Below are positions 1-11,600 of a stretch of DNA of 64,000 nucleotides, in pieces (position 1 is the stretch's first letter; each line of letters starts with the position of its first letter). A program made the translations under genes and the position numbers. The stretch lies in assembly GCA_030762175.1 (NCBI GenBank), contig JAUJEO010000021.1, positions 434,001 through 498,000 on the forward strand, written 5' to 3'. Source of the DNA: Metallyticus violacea (taxonomy: Eukaryota > Arthropoda > Insecta > Mantodea > Metallyticidae). A model generated the notes under the pieces. It did no database searches, was not told the DNA's origin, and saw only the letters and a program-made list of their open reading frames with translations.

Positions 1-2604
1 CATATTATGTGCAAAGAATGTGGAAAAGAAAAAAAATTTTTTTCGAAGTTTGGAAACTTCGTTAGAATCACTCTTTTTCCGTTCTTATTTTAGGTAACTG
101 GTTCTCTTTCATTATACTAATTTGATAGCCTCAGTAAAGCATATTATGCGCAAAGAATCTCGAAATGAAAAAAAATTTTTTTCGAAGTTTGGAAACGTCG
201 TTAGAATCACTTTTTTTCCGTTCTTATTTGAGATAACTGGTTCTCTTTCATTATACTAGTATGATAGCCTCAGAATTCGTTATGCGCAAAGAATCTTGAA
301 AAGAAAAAAGTTTTTTTTCGAAGTTTGGAAACTTCGTTTGAATAACTTTTTTTCCGTTCTTATTTGAGATAACTGGTTCTCTTTCATTATACTAGTTTGA
401 TAGCCTCAGAAAAGCATATTATGCGCAAAGAATCTCGAAAAGAAAAAATTTTTTTTTCGAAGTTTGGAAACTTCGTTAGAATCACTTATTTTCCGTTCTT
501 ATTTGAGATAACTGGTTCTCTTTCATTATACTAGTTTGATAGCCTCAGAAAAGCATATTATGCGCAAAGAATCTCGAAAAGAAAAAAAAATTTTTCGAAG
601 TTTGGAAACTTCGTTAGAATCACTTTTTTTCCGTTCTTATTTGAAATAACTGGTTCTCATTCATGATACTAGTTTGATAGCCTCAGAAAATCATATTATG
701 CGCAAAGAATCTTGAAAAGAAAAAAATTTTTTTTCGATGTTTGGAAAATTAGTTAGGATCACTTTTTTTCCGTTCTGATTTGAGATAACTGGTTCTCTTT
801 CATTATACTAGTTTGATAGCCTCAGAAAAGCATATTATGCACAAAGAATCTCGAAAAGAAAAAAAAAATTTTTCGAAGTTTGGAAACTTCTTTAGAATCA
901 CTTTTTTTCCGTTTTTATTTGCGATAACTGGTTCTCTTTCATTATACTAGTTTGATAGCCTCAGAAAACATATTATGCGCAAAGAATCTCGAAAAGAAAA
1001 AAATTTTTTTTTCGAAGTTTGGAAGCTTCTTTAGAATCACTATTTTTCCGTTCTTATTTGAGATTACTGGTTCTCTTTCATTATACTAATTAGATAGCCT
1101 CAGAAAAGCATATTACGCGCAAAGAATCTCGAAAATAAAAAAATTTTTTTAGAACTTTGGAAACTTCGTTAGAATCACTTTTTTTCCGTTCTTATTTGAA
1201 ATAACTGAATCTCTTTCATTATAGTAGTTTGATAGCCTCAGAAAAGCATTTTATGCGCAAAGAATCTCGAAAAAAAAAATTTTTTTTTCGAAGTTTGGAA
1301 ACTTCATTAGAATCACTTTTTTTCCGTTCTTATTTGAGATAACTGGTTCTCTTTCATTATACTAGTTTGATAGCCTCAGTAAAGCATATTATGCGCAAAG
1401 AATCTCGAAAAGAAAAAAAATTTTTTTCGAAATTTGGAAACTTCGTTAGAATCACTTTTTTTCCGTTCTTATTTGAGATAAATGGTTCTCTTTCATTATA
1501 CTAGTTTGATAACCTCAGAAAAGCATATTATGCGCAAAGAATCTCGAAAAGAAAATAGTTTTTTTTCGAAGTTTGGAAACTTCGTTTGAATCACTTTTTT
1601 TCCGTTCTTATTTGAGATAACTGGTTCTCCTTCATTATACTGGTTTGATAGCCTCAGTAAAGCATATTATGCGCAAAGAATCTCGAAAAGAAAAAAAAAT
1701 TTTTTCGAAGTTTGGAAACTTCGTTAGAATCACTTTTTTGCGTTTTTATTTGAGATAACTGGTTCTCTGCATTATACTAGTTTGATAGCCTCAGCAAAGC
1801 ATATTATGCGCAAAGAATCTCGAAAAGAAAAAAAAATTTTTTCGAAGTTTGGAAACTTCGTTAGAATCACTTTTTATCCGTTCTTATTTGAGATAACTGG
1901 TTCTCTTTCATTATACTATTTTGATAGCCTCAGAAAAGCATATTATGCGCAAAGAATCTCGAAAAGAAAAAAAATTTTTTTCGAAGTTTGGAAACTTCGT
2001 TAGAATCATTTTTTTTCCGTTCTTATTTGAAATAACTGAATCTCTTTCATTATACTAGTTTGATAACCTCAGAAAAGCATATTATGCGAAAAGAATCTCG
2101 AAAAGAAAAAAGTTTTTTTTCGAAGTTTGGAAACTTCGTTTGAATATCTTTTTTTCCGTTCTTATTTGAGATAACTGGTTCTCTTTCATTATACTAGTTT
2201 GATAGCCTCAGTAAAGCATATTATGCACAAAGAATCTCGAAAAGAAAAAACATTTTTTTCGAAGTTTGGAAACTTCGTTAGAATCACTTTTTTTCCGTTC
2301 TTATTTGAGATAACTGGTTCTCCTTCATTATACTACTTTGATAGCCTCAGTAAAGCATATTATGCACAAAATATCTCGAAAAGAAAAAAAATGTTTTTCG
2401 AAGTTTGGAAACTTCATTAGAATCACTTTTTTTCCGTTCTTATTTGAGATAACTGGTTCTCTTTCATTATACTAGTTTGATAGCCTCAGTAAAGCATATT
2501 ATGCGCAAGGAATCTGGAAAAGAAAAAAAAATTTTTTCGAAGTTTGGAAACTTCGTTAGAATCAATTTTTTTCCATTTTTATTTGAGATAACTGGTTCTC
2601 TTTC

Positions 2605-2640
2605 CTTATACTAGTTTCGAAGTTTGGAAACGTCGTTTGA
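2605..2640. repeat. Truncated monomer junction in L1
   Basis: Here CTAGTTT at the end of one monomer is followed directly by CGAAGTTTGG, which normally lies about 59 bp further on. Consensus positions 1-59 (landmark, dyad 1 and A/T block) are missing. The two sides share TTT at the join. The left part carries CCATTTTTATT and CTTTCCTTATAC, variants otherwise typical of the R region (for example near 39160), and the right part carries GTCG and TTTATTCCG. This looks like a deletion or illegitimate exchange between non-adjacent monomers. It accounts for the half-monomer in the length of L1. Confidence 0.8.
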
Positions 2641-2690
2641 ATCACTTTATTCCGTTCTTATTTGAGATTACTGGTTCTCTTTCATTATAG

Positions 2691-3521
2691 TAGTTTGATA
2701 GCCTCAGAAAAGCATATTCTGCACAAAGAATCTCGAAAAGAAAAAAAAATTTTTTCGAAGTTAGGAAACTTCGTTAGAATCACTTTTTTTCCGTTCTTAT
2801 TTGAGATAACTGGTTCTCTTTCATTATACTAGTTTGATAGCCTCAGCAAAGCATATTATGCACAAAGAATCTCGAAAAGAAAAAAAATTTTTTTGAAGTT
2901 TGGAAACTTCGTTTGAATCACTTTTTTTCCGTTCTTATTTGAGATAACTGGTTCTCTTTCACTATACTAGTTTGATAGCCTCAGTGAAGCATATTATGCA
3001 CAAAGAATTTCGAAAAGAAAAAAGTTTTTTTTCGAAGTTTCGAAACTTCGTTTGAATCACTTTTTTTCCGTTCTTATTTTAGATAACTGGTTCTCTTTCA
3101 TTATACTAATTTGATAGCCTCAGTAAAGCATATTATGCGCAAAGAATCTCGAAATGAAAAAAATTTTTTTTCGAAGTTTGAAAACGTCGTTAGAATCACT
3201 TTTTTTCCGTTCTTATTTGAGATAACTGGTTCTCTTTCATTATACTAGTTTGATAGCCTCAGAAAGGCATATTATGCCCAAAGAATCTCGAAAAAAAAAA
3301 GTTTACTTTCGATGTTTGGAAACTTCGTTTGAATAACTTTTTTTCCGTTCTTATTTGAGATAACTGGTTCTCTTTCATTATACTAGTTTGATAGCCTCAG
3401 AAAAGCATATTATGCGCAAAGAATCTCGAAAAGAAAAAATTTTTTTTCGAAGTTTGGAAACTTCGTTAGAATCACTTTTTTTCCGTTCTTATTTCAGATT
3501 ACTGGTTCTCTTTCATTATAG
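2691..3521. repeat. 831-bp six-monomer block, contracted copy of the HOR boundary
   Basis: The stretch from 2691 to about 3060 matches 3522 to about 3890 at an offset of 831 bp. It has the same order: TATAGTAG monomer, CAGCAAAGC monomer, CACTATAC monomer, then the perfect-palindrome monomer. After about 3070 it continues with CGAAATG-type monomers like those at 4080-4440, skipping the GTGC monomer. The unit boundary is therefore present twice in close succession, with pieces missing from the first copy. Confidence 0.7.
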
Positions 3522-6500
3522 TAGTTTGATAGCCTCAGAAAAGCATATTATGCACAAAGAATTTCGAAAAGAAAAAAAATTTTTTTCGAAGTTAGGAAAC
3601 TTCGTTAGAATCACTTTTTTTCCGTTCTTATTTGAGATAACTGGTTCTCTTTCGTTACACTAGCTTGATAGCCTCAGCAAAGCATATTATGCACAAAGAA
3701 TCTCGAAAAGAAAAAAATTTTTTTTCGAAATTTGGAAACTTCGTTTGAATCACTTTTATTCCGTTCTTATTTGAGATAACTGGTTCTCTTTCACTATACT
3801 AGTTTGATAGCCTCAGTAAAGCATATTATGCACAAAGAATCTCGAAAAGAAAAAAGTTTTTTTTCGAAGTTTCGAAACTTCGTTTGACTCACTTTTTTTC
3901 CGTTCTAATTTGAGATAACTGGTTCTCTTTCATTATACTAGTTTGATAGCCTCAGTAAAGCATATTATGTGCAAAGAATCTCGAAAAGAAAAAAAATGTT
4001 TTTCGAAGTTTGGAAACTTCGTTAGAATCACTCTTTTTCCGTTCTTATTTTAGGTAACTGGTTCTCTTTCATTATACTAATTTGATAGCCTCAGTAAAGC
4101 ATATTATACGCAAAGAATCTCGAAATGAAAAAAAATTTTTTTCGAAGTTTGGAAACGTCGTTAGAATCACTTTTTTTCCGTTGTTATTTGAGATAACTGG
4201 TTCTCTTTCATTATACTAGTATGATAGCCTCAGAAAAGCATATTATGCGCAAAGAATCTTGAAAAGAAAAAAGTTTTTTTTCGAAGTTTGGAAACTTCGT
4301 TTGAATAACTTTTTTTCCGTTCTTATTTGAGATAACTGGTTCTCTTTCATTATACTAGTTTGATAGCCTCAGAAAAGCATATTATGCGCAAAGAATATCG
4401 AAAAGAAAAAATTTTTTTTTCGAAGTTTGGAAACTTCGTTAGAATCACTTTTTTTCCGTTCTTATTTGAGATAACTGGTTCTCTTTCATTATACTAGTTT
4501 GATAGCCTCAGAAAAGCATATTATGCGCAAAGAATCTCGAAAAGAAAAAACAATTTTTCGAAGTTTGGAAACTTCGTTAGAATCACTTTTTTTCCGTTCT
4601 TATTTGAAATAACTGGTTCTCTTTCATGATACTAGTTTGATAGCCTCAGAAAATCATATTATGCGCAAAGAATCTTGAAAAGAAAAAAATTTTTTTTCGA
4701 TGTTTGGAAAATTTGTTAGAATCACTTTTTTTCCGTTCTTATTTGAGATAACTGGTTCTCTTTCATTATACTAGTTTGATAGCCTCAGAAAAGCATATTA
4801 TGCACAAAGAATCTCGAAAAGAAAAAAAAATTTTTTCGAAGTTTGGAAACTTCTTTAGAATCACTTTTTTTCCGTTTTTATTTGCGATAACTGGTTCTCT
4901 TTCATTATACTAGTTTGATAGCCTCAGAAAACCATATTATGCGCAAAGAATCTCGAAAAGAAAAAAATTTTTTTTTCGAAGTTTGGAAGCTTCTTTAGAA
5001 TCACTATTTTTCCGTTCTTATTTGAGATTACTTTTTCTCTTTCATTATACTAATTAGATAGCCTCAGAAAAGCATATTACGCGCAAAGAATCTCGAAAAT
5101 AAAAAAATTTTTTTAGAACTTTGGAAACTTCGTTAGAATCACTTTTTTTCCGTTCTTATTTGAAATAACTGAATCTCTTTCATTATAGTAGTTTGATAGC
5201 CTCAGAAAAGCATATTATGCGCAAAGAATCTCGAAAAAAAAATTTTTTTTTTCGAAGTTTGGAAACTTCATTAGAATCACTTTTTTTCCGTTCTTATTTG
5301 AGATAACTGGTTCTCTTTCATTATACTAGTTTGATAGCCTCAGTAAAGCATATTATGCGCAAAGAATCTCGAAAAGAAAAAAAATTTTTTTCGAAATTTG
5401 GAAACATCGTTAGAATCACTTTTTTTCCGTTCTTATTTGAGATAAATGGTTCTCTTTCATTATACTAGTTTGATAACCACAGAAAAGCATATTATGCGCA
5501 AAGAATCTCGAAAAGAAAATAGTTTTTTTTCGAAGTTTGGAAACTTCGTTTGAATCACTTTTTTTCCGTTCTTATTTGAGAGAACTGGTTCTCCTTCATT
5601 ATGCTGGTTTGATAGCCTCAGTAAAGCATATTATGCGCAAAGAATCTCGAAAAGAAAAAAAAATTTTTTCGAAGTTTGGAAACTTCGTTAGAATCACTTT
5701 TTTGCGTTTTTATTTGAGATAACTGGTTCTCTTTCATTATACTAGTTTGATAGCCTCAGCAAAGCATATTATGCGCAAAGAATCTCGAAAAGAAAAAAAA
5801 ATTTTTTCGAAGTTTGGAAACTTCGTTAGAATCACTTTTTATCCGTTCTTATTTGAGATAACTGGTTCTCTTTCATTATACTAGTTTGATAGCCTCAGAA
5901 AAGCATATTATGCGCAAAGAATCTCGAAAAGAAAAAAAATTTTTTTCGAAGTTTGGAAATTTCGTTAGAATCATTTTTTTTCCGTTCTTATTTGAAATAA
6001 CTGAATCTCTTTCATTATACTAGTTTGATAACCTCAGAAAAGCATATTATGCGAAAAGAATCTCGAAAAGAAAAAAGTTTTTTTTCGAAGTTTGGAAACT
6101 TCGTTTGAATATCTTTTTTTCCGTTCTTATTTGAGATAACTGGTTCTCTTTCATTATACTAGTTTGATAGCCTCAGTAAAGCATATTATGCACAAAGAAT
6201 CTCGAAAAGAAAAAACATTTTTTTCGAAGTTTGGAAACTTCGTTAGAATCACTTTTTTTCCGTTCTTATTTGAGATAACTGGTTCTCCTTCATTATACTA
6301 CTTTGATAGCCTCAGTAAAGCATATTATGCACAAAATATCTCGAAAAGAAAAAAAATGTTTTTCGAAGTTTGGAAACTTCATTAGAATCACTTTTTTTCC
6401 GTTCTTATTTGAGATAACTGGTTCTCTTTCATTATACTAGTTTGATAGCCTCAGAAAAGCATATTATGCGCAAGGAATCTGGAAAAGAAAAAAAAATTTT

Positions 6501-7046
6501 TTCGAAGTTTGGAAACTTCGTTAGAATCACTTTTTTTCCGTTCTTATTTGAGATAACTGGTTCTCTTTCATTATACTAGTTTGATAGCCTCAGCAAAGCA
6601 TATTATGCGCAAAGAATCTCGAAAAGAAAAAAAATTTTTTTCGAAGTTTGGAAACTTCGTTAGAATCACTTTTTATCCGTTCTTATTTGAGATAACTGGT
6701 TCTCTTTCATTATACTAGTTTGATAGCCTCAGAAAAGCATATTATGCGCAAAGAATCTCGAAAAGAAAAAAAATTTTTTTCGAAGTTTGGAAACTTCGTT
6801 AGAATCATTTTTTTTCCGTTCTTATTTGAAATAACTGAATCTCTTTCATTATACTAGTTTGATAACCTCAGAAAAGCATATTATGCGAAAAGAATCTCGA
6901 AAAGAGAAAAGTTTTTTTTCGAAGTTTGGAAACTTCGTTTGAATATCTTTTTTTCCGTTCTTATTTGAGATAACTGGTTCTCTTTCATTATACTAGTTTG
7001 ATAGCCTCAGTAAAGCATATTATGCACAAAGAATCTCGAAAAGAAA

Positions 7047-7090
7047 AAACATTTTTTTCGAAGTTTGGAAACTTCGTTTGAATCACTTTT
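7047..7090. repeat. Chimeric monomer at a ten-monomer deletion in L2
   Basis: The left half has the AAAAAACATTTTTTT block seen at 2247, 6212 and 11637. The right half has TTTGAATCACTTTTATTCC and TTCTAATTTGAG, which in L3 occur only near 13050-13085. The switch falls within the CGAAGTTTGGAAACTTCG inverted repeat, which both parents share, so it cannot be placed to the base. The intervening ten monomers, present in L3, are absent here. Confidence 0.75.
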
Positions 7091-8590
7091 ATTCCGTTCT
7101 AATTTGAGATAACTGGTTCTCTTTCACTATACTAGTTTGATATACTGAGGCAGAAAAGCATATTATGCACAAAGAATCTCGAAAAGAAAAAAAATTTTTT
7201 TCGAAGTTAGGAAACTTCGTTAGAATCACTTTTTTTCCGCTCTTATTTGAGATAACTGGTTCTCTTTCATTATACTAGTTTGATAGCCTCAGCAAAGCAT
7301 ATTATGCACAAAGAATTTCGAAAAGAAAAAAATTTTTTTTCGAAGTTTGGAAACTTCGTTTGATCACTTTTTTTCCGTTCTTATTTCAGATAACTGGTTC
7401 TCTTTCATTATACTAGTTTGATAGCCTCAGTAAAGCATATCATGCACAAAGAATCTCGAAAAGAAAAAAAAATTTTTTCGAAGTTTGGAAACTTCATTAG
7501 AATCACTTTTTTTCCGTTCTTATTTGAGATAACTGGTTGTCTTTCATTATACTAGTTTGATAGCCTCAGTAAAGCATATTATGCGCAAAGAATCTGGAAA
7601 AGAAAAAAAATTTTTTTCGAAGTGTGGAAACTTCGTTAGAATCACTTTTTTTCCGTTCTTATTTGAGATAACTGGTTCTCTTTCATTATACTAGTTTGAT
7701 AGCCTCAGAAAAGCATATTATGCGCAAAGAATCTCGAAAAGAAAAAAGTTTTTTTTCGATGTTTGGAAACTTCGTTTGAATAACTTTTTTTCCTTTCTTA
7801 TTTGAGATAACTGGTTCTCTTTCATTATACTAGTTTGATAGCCTCAGAAAAGCATATTATGCGCAAAGAATCTCGAAAAGAAAAAAAATTTTTTTCGAAG
7901 TTTGGGAACTTCGTTAGAATCACTTATTTTCCGTTCTTATTTGAGATAACTGGGTCTCTTTCATTATACTAGTTTGATAACCTCAGAAAAGCATATTATG
8001 CGCAAAGAATCTCGAAAAGAAAAAAGTTTTTTTTCGAAGTTTGGAAACTTCGTTTGAATATCTTTTTTTCCGTTCTTATTTGAGATAACTGGTTCTCTTT
8101 CATTATACTAGTTTGATAGCCTCAGTAGAGCATATTATGCGCAAAGAATCTCGAAAAGAAAAAAAATTTTTTTCGAAGTTTGGAAACTTCGTTAGAATCA
8201 CTTTTTTTCCGTTCTTATTTGAGATAACTGGTTCTCTTTCATTATAGTAGTTTGATAGCCTCAGAAAAGCATATTATGCACAAAGAATTTCGAAAAGAAA
8301 AAAAATTTTTTTCGAAGTTAGGAAACTTCGTTAGAATCACTTTTTTTCCGTTCTTATTTGAGATAACTGGTTCTCTTTCATTACACTAGTTTGATAGCCT
8401 CAGCAAAGCATATTATGCACAAAGAATCTCGAAAAGAAAAAATTTTTTTTTCGAAATTTGGAAACTTCGTTTGAATCACTTTTATTCCGTTCTTATTTGA
8501 GATAACTGGTTCTCTTTCACTATACTAGTTTGATAGCCTCAGTAAAGCATATTATGCACAAAGAATCTCGAAAAGAAAAAAGTTTTTTTT

Positions 8591-8608
8591 CGAAGTTTCG
8601 AAACTTCG
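8591..8608. other. Perfect 18-bp palindrome CGAAGTTTCGAAACTTCG, one per L unit
   Basis: A GG-to-CG change at the centre of dyad 2 makes it a perfect palindrome. It occurs at 3033, 3865, 8591, 14568, 19985 and 51305; a copy at 57827 has the final CG changed to TG. In region L it sits in the monomer just before each GTGC monomer, so the spacings (4726, 5977 and 5417 bp) equal the unit lengths. Region R has a related GTTGCG form at 40344, 45759, 47698, 48809, 50472 and 55470. Confidence 0.85.
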
Positions 8609-8686
8609 TTTGACTCACTTTTTTTCCGTTCTAATTTGAGATAACTGGTTCTCTTTCATTATACTAGTTTGATAGCCTCAGTAAAG

Positions 8687-11600
8687 CATATTATGTGCAA
8701 AGAATCTCGAAAAGAAAAAAAATTTTTTTCGAAGTTTGGAAACTTCGTTAGAATCACTCTTTTTCCGTTCTTATTTTAGGTAACTGGTTCTCTTTCATTA
8801 TACTAATTTGATAGCCTCAGTAAAGCATATTATGCGCAAAGAATCTCCAAATGAAAAAAAATTTTTTTCGAAGTTTGGAAACGTCGTTAGAATCACTTTT
8901 TTTCCGTTCTTATTTGAGATAACTGGTTCTCTTTCATTATACTAGTATGATAGCCTCAGAAAAGCATATTATGCGCAAAGAATCTTGAAAAGAAAAAAGT
9001 TTTTTTTCGAAGTTTGGAAACTTCGTTTGAATAACTTTTTTTCCGTTCTTATTTGAGATAACTGGTTCTCTTTCATTATACTAGTTTGATAGCCTCAGAA
9101 AAGCATATTATGCGCAAAGAATCTCGAAAAGAAAAAATTTTTTTTTCGAAGTTTGGAAACTTCGTTAGAATCACTTTTTTTCCGTTCTTATTTGAGATAA
9201 CTGGTTCTCTTTCATTATACTAGTTTGATAGCCTCAGAAAAGCATATTATGCGCAAAGAATCTCGAAAAGAAAAAAAAATTTTTCGAAGTTTGGAAACTT
9301 CGTTAGAATCACTTTTTTTCCGTTCTTATTTGAAATAACTGGTTCTCTTTCATGATACTAGTTTGATAGCCTCAGAAAATCATATTATGCGCAAAGAATC
9401 TTGAAAAGAAAAAAATTTTTTTTCGATGTTTGGAAAATTTGTTAGAATCACTTTTTTTCCGTTCTTATTTGAGATAACTGGTTCTCTTTCATTATACTAG
9501 TTTGATAGCCTCAGAAAAGCATATTATGCACAAAGAATCTCGAAAAGAAAAAAAAATTTTTTCGAAGTTTGGAAACTTCTTTAGAATCACATTTTTTCCG
9601 TTTTTATTTGCGATAACTGGTTCTCTTTCATTATACTAGTTTGATAGCCTCAGAAAACCATATTATGCGCAAAGAATCTCGAAAAGAAAAAAATTTTTTT
9701 TTCGAAGTTTGGAAGCTTCTTTAGAATCACTATTTTTCCGTTCTTATTTGAGATTACTGGTTCTCTTTCATTATACTAATTAGATAGCCTCAGAAAAGCA
9801 TATTACGCGCAAAGAATCTCGAAAATAAAAAAATTTTTTTAGAACTTTGGAAACTTCATTAGAATCACTTTTTTTCCGTTCTTATTTGAGATAACTGGTT
9901 CTCTTTCATTATACTAGTTTGATAGCCTCAGTAAAGCATATTATGCGCAAAGAATCTCGAAAAGAAAAAAAAATTTTTTCGAAATTTGGAAACTTCGTTA
10001 GAATCACTTTTTTTCCGTTCTTATTTGAGATAAATGGTTCTCTTTCATTATACTAGTTTGATAACCTCAGAAAAGCATATTATGCGCAAAGAATCTCGAA
10101 AAGAAAATAGTTTTTTTTCGAAGTTTGGAAACTTCGTTTGAATCACTTTTTTTCCGTTCTTATTTGAGATAACTGGTTCTCCTTCATTATACTGGTTTGA
10201 TAGCCTCAGTAAAGCATATTATGCGCAAAGAATCTCGAAAAGAAAAAAAAATTTTTTCGAAGTTTGGAAACTTCGTTAGAATCACTTTTTTGCGTTTTTA
10301 TTTGAGATAACTGGTTCTCTTTCATTATACTAGTTTGATAGCCTCAGCAAAGCATATTATGCGCAAAGAATCTCGAAAAGAAAAAAAAATTTTTTCCAAG
10401 TTTGGAAACTTCGTTAGAATCACTTTTTATCCGTTCTTATTTGAGATAACTGGTTCTCTTTCATTATACTAGTTTGATAGCCTCAGAAAAGCATATTATG
10501 CGCAAAGAATCTCGAAAAGAAAAAAAATTTTTTTCGAAGTTTGGAAACTTCGTTAGAATCATTTTTTTTCCGTTCTTATTTGAAATAACTGAATTTCTTT
10601 CATTATACTAGTTTGATAACCTCAGAAAAGCATATTATGCGAAAAGAATCTCGAAAAGAAAAAAGTTTTTTTTCGAAGTTTGGAAACTTCGTTTGAATAT
10701 CTTTTTTTCCGTTCTTATTTGAGATAACTGGTTCTCTTTCATTATACTAGTTTGATAGCCTCAGTAAAGCATATTATGCACAAAGAATCTCGAAAAGAAA
10801 AAACATTTTTTTCGAAGTTTGGAAACTTCGTTAGAATCACTTTTTTTCCGTTCTTATTTGAGATAACTGGTTCTCCTTCATTATACTACTTTGATAGCCT
10901 CAGTAAAGCATATTATGCACAAAATATCTCGAAAAGAAAAAAAATGTTTTTCGAAGTTTGGAAACTTCATTAGAATCACTTTTTTTCCGTTCTTATTTGA
11001 GATAACTGGTTCTCTTTCATTATACTAGTTTGATAGCCTCAGAAAAGCATATTATGCGCAAGGAATCTGCAAAAGAAAAAAAAATTTTTTCGAAGTTTGG
11101 AAACTTCGTTAGAATCACTTTTTTTCCGTTCTTATTTGAGATAACTGGTTCTCTTTCATTATACTAGTTTAATAGCCTCAGCAAAGCATATTATGCGCAA
11201 AGAATCTCGAAAAGAAAAAAAATTTTTTTCGAAGTTTGGAAACTTCGTTAGAATCACTTTTTATCCGTTCTTATTTGAGATAACTGGTTCTCTTTCATTA
11301 TACTAGTTTGATAGCCTCAGAAAAGCATATTATGCGCAAAGAATCTCGAAAAGAAAAAAAATTTTTTTCGAAGTTTGGAAACTTCGTTAGAATCATTTTT
11401 TTTCCGTTCTTATTTGAAATAACTGAATCTCTTTCATTATACTAGTTTGATAACCTCAGAAAAGCATATTATGCGAAAAGAATCTCGAAAAGAGAAAAGT
11501 TTTTTTTCGAAGTTTGGAAACTTCGTTTGAATATCTTTTTTTCCGTTCTTATTTGAGATAACTGGTTCTCTTTCATTATACTAGTTTGATAGCCTCAGTA

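Larger units (their letters stand above)
1..3960. repeat. HOR unit L1 (3960 bp, ~28.5 monomers)
   Basis: The unit is defined by a GTGC-type monomer (CATATTATGTGC) at 1 that recurs at 3961. From about 1 to 2560 it runs parallel to 3961-6520 with the same ordered variants (GTGC monomer, CGAAATG monomer, GATACTAG monomer, ATTACGCGC monomer, GATAACC monomer, CA-interrupted and TG-interrupted A/T blocks). The half-monomer in its length comes from a truncated monomer near 2613. Past that point it holds a contracted copy of the unit boundary (2691-3521). It lacks many monomers present in unit L4. Confidence 0.85.
3961..8686. repeat. HOR unit L2 (4726 bp, 34 monomers)
   Basis: This second L unit runs from the GTGC monomer at 3961 to the next at 8687. 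Compared with L3 it has one extra monomer near 5200-5260 (GAAATAACTGAATC followed by an A9T8-type block) and lacks ten monomers at a fusion near 7050-7090. There the CA-interrupted A/T block is joined to a TTTGAATCACTTTTATTCC end that in L3 belongs to a monomer about 1.4 kb further on. These two events account for the length difference (34 = 43 + 1 - 10). Confidence 0.85.
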
